DNA from: Hoeflea sp.
Lineage (GTDB): Bacteria; Pseudomonadota; Alphaproteobacteria; Rhizobiales; Rhizobiaceae
DNA length: 54,329 nucleotides
Direction: 5' to 3'
Assembly: GCF_002733955.1 (NCBI RefSeq)
Contig: NZ_NVXQ01000006.1
Location: forward strand, 1-54,329
The position numbers and the translations under genes are program-made. The notes beneath the pieces are model-generated. The model saw only the letters and a list, made by a program, of their open reading frames with translations. It made no database searches and was not told where the DNA came from. Numbering within the stretch: the first letter of the stretch is position 1; each line of letters opens with the position of its first letter. This document shows positions 27,945 to 36,087 of this stretch, in pieces.

Positions 27945-29767
27945 ATGACGTTCACCATATCCATGCTGCGAAACCGAATGCGTTGAACATAAATAAACTA
28001 CCTGCCGTCTCTCCAACAGCGCCGGTGGCTTCGCCAGTTTTCTACCAACAGGATCTCTGGGAACGTTCCGTCCTTTTCTTTGACACGCTGCGACAGCGCG
28101 CCAACAACATGCGCGACCATGAACGGGCCGGAATGCCACCGTTGCTGGATTTCAAGTATGAGACTGTGCTGGATGTGCGCCGGTTTGACACTCCGGCGAA
28201 CTATGCCCTGCTGAAGATCACCGAGATCGATGACGACTGTCTTGTCGATTGTCTCGACCCCGAAAAACCGCCGGTAATCATCATTGATCCGCGCGCTGGG
28301 CATGGCCCCGGCATAGGCGGGTTCAAACGCGACAGCGAGGTAGGCATGGCGATGCACGAGGGCCATCCGGTCTATTTCGTGGTGTTCTTTCCCGAACCGA
28401 TGCCCGGCCAGACGCTGGCGGACGTGTTGCACGCGTCGCGCCGCTTCGTTGAGGAAGTCGCCAAGCTTCACCCTGGAAAGCCGCCTGTACTCTACGGCAA
28501 CTGTCAGGCGGGCTGGGCGGTAACACTGCTGGCCGCCGATTGCGAAGGCTTGGCGGGACCGGTGGTTCTGAACGGCTCGCCGCTGTCCTATTGGGCAGGA
28601 GAAGATGGCGTGAACCCGATGCGCATATCCGGTGGCCTGCTGGGCGGGGTCTGGCTGACGCACCTGATGGGCGATCTGGGCGATGGAAGGTTCGATGGCG
28701 CCTGGCTGGCGCAGAATTTCGAAAGCCTGAAGCCGGAAAAAGCGATCTGGGAAAAACACGCCAATCTTTTGACCAATATCGACACCGAAGCCGAACGCTT
28801 TCTGGATTTCGAACGCTGGTGGGGTGGCTATTACACGCTGAGTAGCCCGGAAATGATGTCGATTGTCAAAAACCTGTTCATCGGCAACAAGCTGGAGCGG
28901 GGTACGATGGAAATCTGCGACGGCTGCACCGTGGATTTGCGGCAGATCACCAGCCCTATCATCGTCTTTGCGTCTTACGGCGACAATATTACTCCACCGG
29001 CGCAAGCGCTGGGATGGGTTGCCGAAGTTTATGTCGATACCGCCGACCTGATCGCGGCGGGACAGCGAATCGTCTATCTGACCAACCCCCATGTCGGGCA
29101 TCTGGGCATATTCGTCTCGGCCAGCGTGGCAAAGCTGGAGCATCGGGCCATCCTGGAAAGTCTGGACGAGATCGAGGCGCTGGCGCCGGGCCTTTACGAA
29201 ATGAAGATCGAAAACCCCACAGGCGATCCCGACTGCCACAAGTCCGATCTGATCGTGACCTATGAGCCGCGCGAAGTGTCTGGTCTGAAGGCGGCTTATC
29301 CGCACGAAGCGTTCGAAAAGGTAGCCGAAGTCTCGACGACGCTTGACAGCTTCTACAGCGCCTTCGTCAGCCCCTGGGTGCTGGCGATGACCACGCCGGC
29401 CAGTGCCGACTTGCTGAAATCACTGCATCCAATGCGGACAAGCCGGTACATGTTTTCCGAGGCGTATAATCCATGGATGCGCGGTGTGCGGATGATGGCG
29501 GATTCCCTGCGCGACACCCGCCAGCCATTGCCCGCCGATCATCCAGGGATCGTCGCGGAACGCAAGGTGATGTCCAATGTGGGGCAGATGATTAAAGGCG
29601 CACGCGAACGCCGTGACGCAACCTACGAACAAGTCTTCCGGCTGCTCTATGGTGGCGGCTCCAAACCTGCCCAAACGCCGCCGACTGTGTCTGGTGCAGT
29701 CAAATCAAAGGCCAGCCCGAATAACTCCAAACCTGGCAAAGAAAAACGCCATGCTGTCGGGAAGTGA
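27941..29767 (+). CDS. DUF3141 protein, alpha/beta-hydrolase fold related to PHA synthase
   Basis: 608 residues from the coupled ATG 27941. A lipase-like box G-N-C-Q-A-G with cysteine in the nucleophile position lies near residue 186. PHA (polyhydroxyalkanoate) synthases also use a cysteine here. Later I-I-V-F-A-S-Y-G-D-N-I-T-P-P, containing the Asp, and H-V-G-H-L-G, containing the His, complete a Cys-Asp-His triad. The last ~35 residues are basic and low in complexity. DUF3141 genes usually stand beside phosphotransacetylase, acetate kinase and FabI, as here. A role in storage-polymer or acyl-thioester metabolism is plausible, unproven. Confidence 0.82.
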   Translation: MNDVHHIHAAKPNALNINKLPAVSPTAPVASPVFYQQDLWERSVLFFDTLRQRANNMRDHERAGMPPLLDFKYETVLDVRRFDTPANYALLKITEIDDDCLVDCLDPEKPPVIIIDPRAGHGPGIGGFKRDSEVGMAMHEGHPVYFVVFFPEPMPGQTLADVLHASRRFVEEVAKLHPGKPPVLYGNCQAGWAVTLLAADCEGLAGPVVLNGSPLSYWAGEDGVNPMRISGGLLGGVWLTHLMGDLGDGRFDGAWLAQNFESLKPEKAIWEKHANLLTNIDTEAERFLDFERWWGGYYTLSSPEMMSIVKNLFIGNKLERGTMEICDGCTVDLRQITSPIIVFASYGDNITPPAQALGWVAEVYVDTADLIAAGQRIVYLTNPHVGHLGIFVSASVAKLEHRAILESLDEIEALAPGLYEMKIENPTGDPDCHKSDLIVTYEPREVSGLKAAYPHEAFEKVAEVSTTLDSFYSAFVSPWVLAMTTPASADLLKSLHPMRTSRYMFSEAYNPWMRGVRMMADSLRDTRQPLPADHPGIVAERKVMSNVGQMIKGARERRDATYEQVFRLLYGGGSKPAQTPPTVSGAVKSKASPNNSKPGKEKRHAVGK

Positions 29768-29889
29768 GGTTGTGTTGAGCGTCTTCATCGGCAGTCGCTT
29801 GCCGGCCATGTCGCTGTTCTCGCGTCTGCGCAAATACCCAACCGTTCTGGCTTTCGGGACGCCCGTGATCAATCAGAAAGTTTGCCCGG

Positions 29890-30445
29890 ATGTCAGATAG
29901 CGCCGTCCTGACACTCAACGCCGGCTCATCCAGTCTGAAGTTCGCGATCTTTAGCAATGTCGAACGGCCTCGCCGGCTCTGGTCGGGCGCGATTGAGCGC
30001 ATCGGACTGCCGGGCGCCCGGTTTCGACTTTCGGATGCCCGAGGCGCGGTTTTTCGGGAAGAGACCGGAACCATCGCCGACCATGATACCGCTCTGAAAC
30101 GGCTGCTCCTCGCCATTGAACATGAGGCAAGCGGAGTCAAACTGGTTGCCGTCGGTCACCGGATTGCCCATGGCGGACCTGACTGCGACCTTGGGTGGGG
30201 TCGACCGTTTGGTGTTTACCGGCGGCATAGGTGCCAATGCGCCGCGGGTTCGGGCCGGGATTTGCGACCGCCTCGGCTATCTCGGCATTGAGCTGAACAA
30301 ATCCGCAAATCTTCGCGGCGATCTGGTGATTTCGACCGGGTCAGTGGGTGTTACGGTCGAGATTCGTCAGATTGATGAGGAAGCAATAATCGCTGGCCAT
30401 GCCCACCAATTCATGGCCAGCCAACCGATGGCGCGGGAGGCATGA
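29890..30445 (+). pseudogene. ackA: Acetate kinase with large internal deletion
   Basis: Residues 1-100 match the AckA N-terminus (V-L-T-L-N-A-G-S-S-S-L-K-F near the start, G-H-R-I-A-H-G-G-P-D near 98). At about 30180 the frame is lost and another frame continues from L-G-G-V-D-R-L-V-F-T-G-G-I-G-A-N-A to the normal C-terminus at 30445. Only ~185 of about 390 codons remain; the central catalytic domain is gone and the two parts are out of frame. The upstream DUF3141 and downstream phosphotransacetylase are intact, so the loss is specific to the acetyl-phosphate-to-acetate step. Confidence 0.88.
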
Positions 30446-30448
30446 GCA

Positions 30449-31513
30449 ATGAAAGATAACTTCGAACCGTTTGAAGCCCTGGCCACGGCGGCGTGCAAGG
30501 CAGGCCCGGTCCGCGTTGCGGTTGCCGATGCCGCTCAGACAGTGGTGCTGGAAACGCTGCGCGATGCCGAACGTGCCGGTCTGGTTACGCCGCTCTTGGT
30601 CGGCGACCCGAATGCCATCCGCACAATCGCCGCAGATCTGGGCTGGACGGTTGCGGAGGACGCGATTATCGCTGTGGCCGACGATGCTGAGGCGGCGGCC
30701 CGTGTGGTCGCTCTGGTGCATGAGGGCCGAGCAGACGTGGTGATGAAGGGCAACCTGCATACCGATATCTTCATGCGCGCGCTTCTCGACAAGACCCTCG
30801 GACTGCGACTTCCGGGACGACGCGTCAGCCATGTCTTTGTAGTGGCGCTGCCCAGTCATGACCGACTGCTCGGTATCACCGACGCAGCAATCAACATTGC
30901 GCCCGAACTCACCGCCAAGGCGCAGATTTGCCAGAATGCGGTCGATCTGTTCCGTATGTTGGGGGTGGTGAGGCCAAAGGTTGCAGTGCTGTCGGCAGTA
31001 GAGACCGTGACGGTCGATATCGCCTCGACGCTGGATGCCGCCTCTCTCATTCTAATGTCCCGACGCGGCCAGATCACTGGGGCCGAGATGGATGGGCCGC
31101 TGGCGCTCGACAATGCCATCTCGGCGCGCACTGCAACCGAGAAAGGTGTTTTGTCTGACGTCGCAGGCTCTGCCGATATCTTGCTGGTGCCAGATCTTGT
31201 CTCGGGCAATATTCTGGCCAAGACGCTGGAATATTTTGCCGGGGGCGTTGCGGCGGGGATTGCGATCGGGTTGGCAGCGCCAGTGGTACTGACTTCGCGC
31301 GCTGACCCGGCACCGGCGAGACTGGCGGCCCTGGCGATTGCTGCCCTGATGTACCACAGCAGACCGCAGGTTGAACCGCGACCGGGTCCCGCTGAAAGCA
31401 GCATTGCCACCGCACCGCAACTGGAAGATGCCTGCTGTCCCCTTCCCGTCGTGTTAAACCTGCAACCAGTTTCGGTCGGCACCCAGCCACAATTCGAGGT
31501 AGCCGCGCAATGA
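30449..31513 (+). CDS. pta: Phosphate acetyl/butyryltransferase
   Basis: 354 residues of the PTA_PTB fold. Visible family segments are D-V-V-M-K-G-N-L-H-T near 95, the H-V-F-V/L-G-I-T-D-A-A-I-N region near 130-150, then D-G-P-L-A-L-D-N-A and L-L-V-P-D-L-V-S-G-N. Catalyses acyl-phosphate plus CoA to acyl-CoA plus phosphate. The last ~45 residues are a non-conserved tail with two cysteines. GGGAGG precedes the ATG; its stop overlaps the fabI start (ATGA). With ackA broken it should mainly turn acetyl-phosphate from phosphoketolase into acetyl-CoA. Confidence 0.9.
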   Translation: MKDNFEPFEALATAACKAGPVRVAVADAAQTVVLETLRDAERAGLVTPLLVGDPNAIRTIAADLGWTVAEDAIIAVADDAEAAARVVALVHEGRADVVMKGNLHTDIFMRALLDKTLGLRLPGRRVSHVFVVALPSHDRLLGITDAAINIAPELTAKAQICQNAVDLFRMLGVVRPKVAVLSAVETVTVDIASTLDAASLILMSRRGQITGAEMDGPLALDNAISARTATEKGVLSDVAGSADILLVPDLVSGNILAKTLEYFAGGVAAGIAIGLAAPVVLTSRADPAPARLAALAIAALMYHSRPQVEPRPGPAESSIATAPQLEDACCPLPVVLNLQPVSVGTQPQFEVAAQ

Positions 31514-32322
31514 CCATTTCCGTCAGACCGATCAATCCGGCTGAAGCGCTCGACCTTTCAGCAAAGAAGCGTCTTGTCGTGGGCATCGCCAATGAACACA
31601 GCCTCGCCTGGGCCGCCGCACAGAATTTCCACGCTGCCGGCGCTGACCTGGCCCTGACCTACTTCAACAACAAGGCCCTGGCCTATGTCGAACCTCTGGC
31701 AAAGTGTGTCGCCGCGCCGATTTTCATGCCCTGTGATGTAACGCAGGAGGGTTCATTGGAAGCGGTTTTCGCAACCATAGAGAAAACATGGGGCCGTCTT
31801 GATTTCCTCCTGCACTCGATCGCTTGGGCACCGGCAGAGGATCTGCACGGTCGATTGACGGACAGTTCAAGCGCAGGGTTCGCCCAATCAATGCTGGTCT
31901 CGTGCCATTCATTCATCCGGATGGCCAAATTGGCCGAGCCGCTTATGACCAAAGGCGGCAGTCTGATAACGCTCAGCTTTCTAGGTGCCGAAAAGGTTGT
32001 GGACCACTACAACGTCATGGGGCCGGTCAAAGCAGCCCTTGAATCATCAGTGCGTTATCTTGCGCACGAACTTGGCCCAAAAGCGATCCGGGTCAACGCT
32101 ATTTCTGCTGGCGCCATACGGACGCGGGCGTCATCTGGAATCGAACATTTCGACGAACTGATCGACGAAACCATCAAAAAAGCTCCCTTGCGGCGAACAG
32201 TGACACCGGATGAGGTTGGCCGCGCAGCCCTGCTACTGGCCAGCGACTACACGACGGGCACGACAGGCGAAGTTATGCATGTTGACGCAGGATTCCACGT
32301 TGCCAGCATGGTGTTTCATTAG
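31510..32322 (+). CDS. fabI: FabI-like enoyl-ACP reductase (NADH)
   Basis: 270 residues, SDR fold. Motifs: G-I-A-N-E-H-S-L-A-W near 27, the L-D-F-L-L-H-S-I-A-W segment, then Y-N-V-M-G-P-V-K (catalytic Tyr and Lys, Y-x6-K). The earlier conserved Tyr of S-Y-L-G is Phe here (S-F-L-G-A-E). It should reduce enoyl-acyl carrier proteins in fatty-acid synthesis. As a linked accessory copy in a phosphotransacetylase operon it may serve a special lipid or be a biocide-tolerant form, which is speculation. Coupled to pta by a four-base overlap. Confidence 0.88.
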   Translation: MTISVRPINPAEALDLSAKKRLVVGIANEHSLAWAAAQNFHAAGADLALTYFNNKALAYVEPLAKCVAAPIFMPCDVTQEGSLEAVFATIEKTWGRLDFLLHSIAWAPAEDLHGRLTDSSSAGFAQSMLVSCHSFIRMAKLAEPLMTKGGSLITLSFLGAEKVVDHYNVMGPVKAALESSVRYLAHELGPKAIRVNAISAGAIRTRASSGIEHFDELIDETIKKAPLRRTVTPDEVGRAALLLASDYTTGTTGEVMHVDAGFHVASMVFH

Positions 32323-32684
32323 GCATCCCAACAAGGAAACTCTATTAACTGCAGAAGTGACATCTTAATCACAAAGCTGCGCTTGAATACAATGTTGCGT
32401 TCGGAGCAGACCGACAGACGGCACTCGGGAGCAATCCGACGACACCGGGAGGTCAGTATTCGGAACTGCGAGCCAATATCTGTAATATCCGAAGCGGACC
32501 TGCGTCTAGATCCCTGCAACACGTCTCCAAGGGAATTGGCAAGCATCAGGTGCCAGCGTTGAATTCCTTGGCTCCTGCAGTCCGCGATTACTGAAAATCA
32601 AAGCTCTAGATGTCGGCTGTAGAGGCCGAAACACCATTGACGAGATAGCCAAACGCCCAAGGTCGAAGACCGCCAAAGGAACAG
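32323..32684 (+). other. 360-base intergenic region
   Basis: No gene recognised. It separates fabI from the CPH-type ATPase and presumably holds the latter's promoter; no CueR dyad or FNR-like site was found. AAAGGAACAG before 32685 is the ribosome-binding site. Confidence 0.4.
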
Positions 32685-35114
32685 ATGATGAAAACAAGCG
32701 TGATCAAAGTTGATGACATGTTGTCGGTATGGAGCCTTGATGAAGTGGAGCGTCGGATCGGCGAAGTACCCGGCGTTGAAAGCGTTACGGTGAATTTCGC
32801 CGCGAAGAACGCCACCGTCCGCTATGACGAAACCCGGGTTGCGCTTTCCGATATCAAATCAACCGTGCACGAGCTTGGATTGCAATCCAACAGACCCGCT
32901 GAGGATGCACCTCCTGAGGTAGCAGCCACCAAGGATCATGAAGACCACCTAGACGACAGCGAACCGGCAGCCGCCCTCTTATCTGCCACACAGAAATCAG
33001 GGGTGGAAACACCTGCCGCCACGCATGACGCGCATGCAGGACATGAAAAACACGACGGCACGGTGCCGGATGCGTCGAAGTCCTCATCTGGCAGTCAGAC
33101 CGACACGCCGGAACCCTCATCCGACCATGCGGGCCACAATAGCCATGACAAACATCAGGGCCATTCTCCCGAGAAGTTCCGGGACCGGTTCTGGCTGTCG
33201 CTCGCTGTCACCGTTCCGGTTGTCATCTGGTCGGCCCCCATCCAGGATTTGCTTGGCTACCAGGCTCCGGCGTTCCCCGGATCGGATTGGATGGCGCCTG
33301 TGCTCTCTACTGTCGTCTTCCTCTACGGCGGCCTGGTTTTCCTACAAGGCGCGTGGCGCGAGCTCAGAGACCGGCTGCCGGGGATGATGACCCTCATCTC
33401 ACTCGCCATCACGGTCGCATTCATCTTCTCCTGGGTGGTTCAGCTTGGGTTGATCGACTCGATGCCACTGTGGTGGGAGCTGGCAACGCTGGTCGCGATC
33501 ATGCTGCTCGGCCACTGGATAGAAATGCGGTCCATCAATCAGGCTCAGGGTGCTTTGAAGGAACTGGCGAAGCTTTTGCCAGACACGGCAACGCGGATCA
33601 CCGATACGGGTGAGGAAACGGTCGACATCAGCGCCTTGCGCAATGGCGACCTGTTGCTGGTGCGCCCTGGTGAAAGCGTTCCTGCGGACGGCGTCGTGCG
33701 CAAGGGCATGAGCGCCATTGACGAGGCGATGATCACCGGTGAATCGCGACCCGTGAAAAAGGGCGAAGGCGATGAAGTGATTGCCGCCACGATCAACGGA
33801 GAAGGATCCCTGCGCATTGAGGTCACCGGAACGGGCGACAAGACCAAGCTGTCCGGCATCATGCGGCTGGTGGCCGATGCGCAGACCTCCAAATCGAGAT
33901 CTCAGCACCTGGCGGATCGCGCAGCCCGGATGCTTACCGTCGCAGCGATTGGCGCGGCGGTGCTAACATTTGTGGCGTGGCAATTGCTTGGCGCTGAGCT
34001 GGATTTTGCCGTGGTGCGAATGGTGACGGTTCTGGTGATCGCCTGCCCTCATGCCCTCGGGCTGGCGGTGCCGCTGGTGGTGGCCATCTCCACGACTCTG
34101 GGCGCTCGTAACGGCCTTCTTGTCCGGGACCGCCGTGGGCTCGAGGAGGCCCGCAATCTTGACACCGTAATTTTCGACAAGACCGGAACATTGACGCTGG
34201 GCGAGTTCCGGATCGTTGCAAGTTCCGTCGCGGAAGGCCTGCAGGAGGACGAGGCCCTTCGCATCGCGTCTGGTATTGAAGCTGAATCCCAGCATCCTAT
34301 CGCCCGGGGGATCGTCAAAACTGCGGAAGACAAAGGCATCGCGGTCCCATCAGCCGACGGATTCCGCGCGATCACCGGCAAGGGCGTTGCAGCCACAATT
34401 GACGGGGTCGAGTACCATATGGGAGGGCCGGCGCTGCTCAAGGCGGAAAACGTCGATGTTCCACCAGCGCTTCAGGCTGCCTCCGAAGCCGCAGCCGGCA
34501 ATGGCCAAGCAGCGATCTATCTCGTCCAGGCGGGCAAGGCGCTGGCTGTCTATGCCGTGGCGGATGCGATACGCGAGGAAAGCCGTGAAGCCATCGCGGC
34601 GCTGCATGAACGGGGCATTGAGGTTGCCATGTTGACGGGCGACGCACAGGCGGTGGCCGATGCGGTTGCGAAAGAGCTTGGCATCGATACAGTTTTCGCT
34701 GAAGTGCTGCCCGATGACAAAGCGTCCAAGGTCCGCGAGTTGCAGGCCCAAGGCAAGAAGGTGGCCATGATCGGAGATGGGGTGAATGACGCACCCGCCC
34801 TTGCCACCGCAGACATCGGGATTGCGATTGGCGCCGGAGCCGACGTGGCCGTCGAGGCAGGGCATATCGTGTTAGTGCGATCGGACCCCCGCGACATCCC
34901 CCGCATCATCACGCTGAGCCGGGTCACATATCGCAAGATGAAACAGAACCTCTGGCTGGCGGCAGGCTACAACATCTTTGCCATTCCGCTTGCCGCAGGA
35001 GTGCTTGCGCCTTGGGGTATCCTCCTCACGCCCGCCGTGGGCGCAATACTCATGTCGGCGAGCACGGTCGTGGTGGCGATCAACGCGCAACTCTTGAAGC
35101 GAGTAAAACTTTGA
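32685..35114 (+). CDS. CPH-type (CopB-like) heavy-metal P1B ATPase with His-rich linker
   Basis: 809 residues. The N-terminal ~65 residues fold like an HMA domain but the metal loop reads D-D-M-L-S-V-W-S, with no cysteine. A 90-residue linker rich in His (H-A-G-H-E-K-H, H-A-G-H-N-S-H-D-K-H-Q-G-H) follows. The core has T-G-E-S, the metal site C-P-H near residue 452, D-K-T-G near 497, Q-H-P-I and [11 protein letters not shown] instead of CPC marks the P1B-3 group, exporters of Cu2+ or Ag+. Its C-terminal ~20 codons are echoed by the fragment at 40069-40140. Confidence 0.9.
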   Translation: MMKTSVIKVDDMLSVWSLDEVERRIGEVPGVESVTVNFAAKNATVRYDETRVALSDIKSTVHELGLQSNRPAEDAPPEVAATKDHEDHLDDSEPAAALLSATQKSGVETPAATHDAHAGHEKHDGTVPDASKSSSGSQTDTPEPSSDHAGHNSHDKHQGHSPEKFRDRFWLSLAVTVPVVIWSAPIQDLLGYQAPAFPGSDWMAPVLSTVVFLYGGLVFLQGAWRELRDRLPGMMTLISLAITVAFIFSWVVQLGLIDSMPLWWELATLVAIMLLGHWIEMRSINQAQGALKELAKLLPDTATRITDTGEETVDISALRNGDLLLVRPGESVPADGVVRKGMSAIDEAMITGESRPVKKGEGDEVIAATINGEGSLRIEVTGTGDKTKLSGIMRLVADAQTSKSRSQHLADRAARMLTVAAIGAAVLTFVAWQLLGAELDFAVVRMVTVLVIACPHALGLAVPLVVAISTTLGARNGLLVRDRRGLEEARNLDTVIFDKTGTLTLGEFRIVASSVAEGLQEDEALRIASGIEAESQHPIARGIVKTAEDKGIAVPSADGFRAITGKGVAATIDGVEYHMGGPALLKAENVDVPPALQAASEAAAGNGQAAIYLVQAGKALAVYAVADAIREESREAIAALHERGIEVAMLTGDAQAVADAVAKELGIDTVFAEVLPDDKASKVRELQAQGKKVAMIGDGVNDAPALATADIGIAIGAGADVAVEAGHIVLVRSDPRDIPRIITLSRVTYRKMKQNLWLAAGYNIFAIPLAAGVLAPWGILLTPAVGAILMSASTVVVAINAQLLKRVKL

Positions 35115-35253
35115 ATGTGTCAGCGGCCAGTCGCATCGCCTCCTGCGGCGCAATCGTCTGTCTTGTCAGGAACAGCCCGATCCTCCGCGGTGTCTTTCGG
35201 GGTCTAGATGCGCGACCTGCGCCTCATGAATTGAAAGGGTTTGGGTGCCTGCA

Positions 35254-36042
35254 ATGAGCAAGAAAACGAAAAGGAAGGCCGCACCGCAGCCCGAAGGCTA
35301 CAAGCAAACCCTCCACAGCCTTCAGGTTGAGCTGGTGAAACTGCAGCGACACCTGATCAAAAACGATCTCCGCATCCTGATCCTGCTCGAAGGTCGTGAT
35401 GCTTCAGGAAAGGACGGCGTGATCAAGCGCCTTACCGCGCATCTCAGCCCGCGCGACACCCGGGTCGTTGCGCTCGGCAAACCCTCCGACCGCGACCACA
35501 ACAGCTGGTACTTCAAGCGCTATGTCGCCAGCCTGCCTGCCAGCCAAGAAATGGTCGTCATGAACCGCAGCTGGTACAACCGGGCCGGCGTCGAAAAGGT
35601 GATGGGGTTCTGCACGGATGCAGAACACGAGGAGTTCATGCGCTCCGTTTTGCCATTCGAGCGCATGCTCACTGGCTCCGGAACGCAGCTTTTCAAGTAT
35701 TATCTCGACATATCGAAATCCGAACAGAAGAAAAGACTGGCAGATCGGCGGATTGATCCGCTCAAGCAATGGAAGATCAGCCCCATTGACAAGAGCGCGC
35801 TGCGGCGCTGGGACGATTACAGCGACGCGCGCAACGAAATGCTCACTCGGACCCATAGCGAAGACCTGCCCTGGCACGTCGTGCGGGCCGATGACAAGAA
35901 GCAGGCCCGGCTCAATGTCATCCGCCACCTCATGGCCCGCGTCGACTGCCCGGACAAGGATGCACACCTGGCCCAACCGGATCCGGATATCGTGTTCGAC
36001 TTTGCAGAGGAGCAAATCCAAAGCGGCAGGATCGCACCATGA
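35254..36042 (+). CDS. ppk2: Polyphosphate kinase 2 (PPK2)
   Basis: 262 residues from ATG 35254 (a GTG nine bases earlier is possible). Walker A G-R-D-A-S-G-K-D-G at about 47-55, Walker B V-V-M-N-R-S-W-Y-N-R-A-G-V-E near 108 and the lid K-K-R-L-A-D-R define a single-domain PPK2. It moves phosphate between polyphosphate and nucleoside diphosphates; short members often run toward ATP or GTP formation. Placed between a metal ATPase and phosphoketolase, consistent with an energy-reserve role. Confidence 0.92.
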   Translation: MSKKTKRKAAPQPEGYKQTLHSLQVELVKLQRHLIKNDLRILILLEGRDASGKDGVIKRLTAHLSPRDTRVVALGKPSDRDHNSWYFKRYVASLPASQEMVVMNRSWYNRAGVEKVMGFCTDAEHEEFMRSVLPFERMLTGSGTQLFKYYLDISKSEQKKRLADRRIDPLKQWKISPIDKSALRRWDDYSDARNEMLTRTHSEDLPWHVVRADDKKQARLNVIRHLMARVDCPDKDAHLAQPDPDIVFDFAEEQIQSGRIAP

Positions 36043-36087
36043 GTTCCAAGCTTGAAGCAGCGTTTACACCCCCTGCAGGACACTTCG

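Noticed and set aside
27998-29305. A 435-codon minus-strand open frame
   Set aside because: Antisense to the DUF3141 gene; no recognisable motifs and no credible start.
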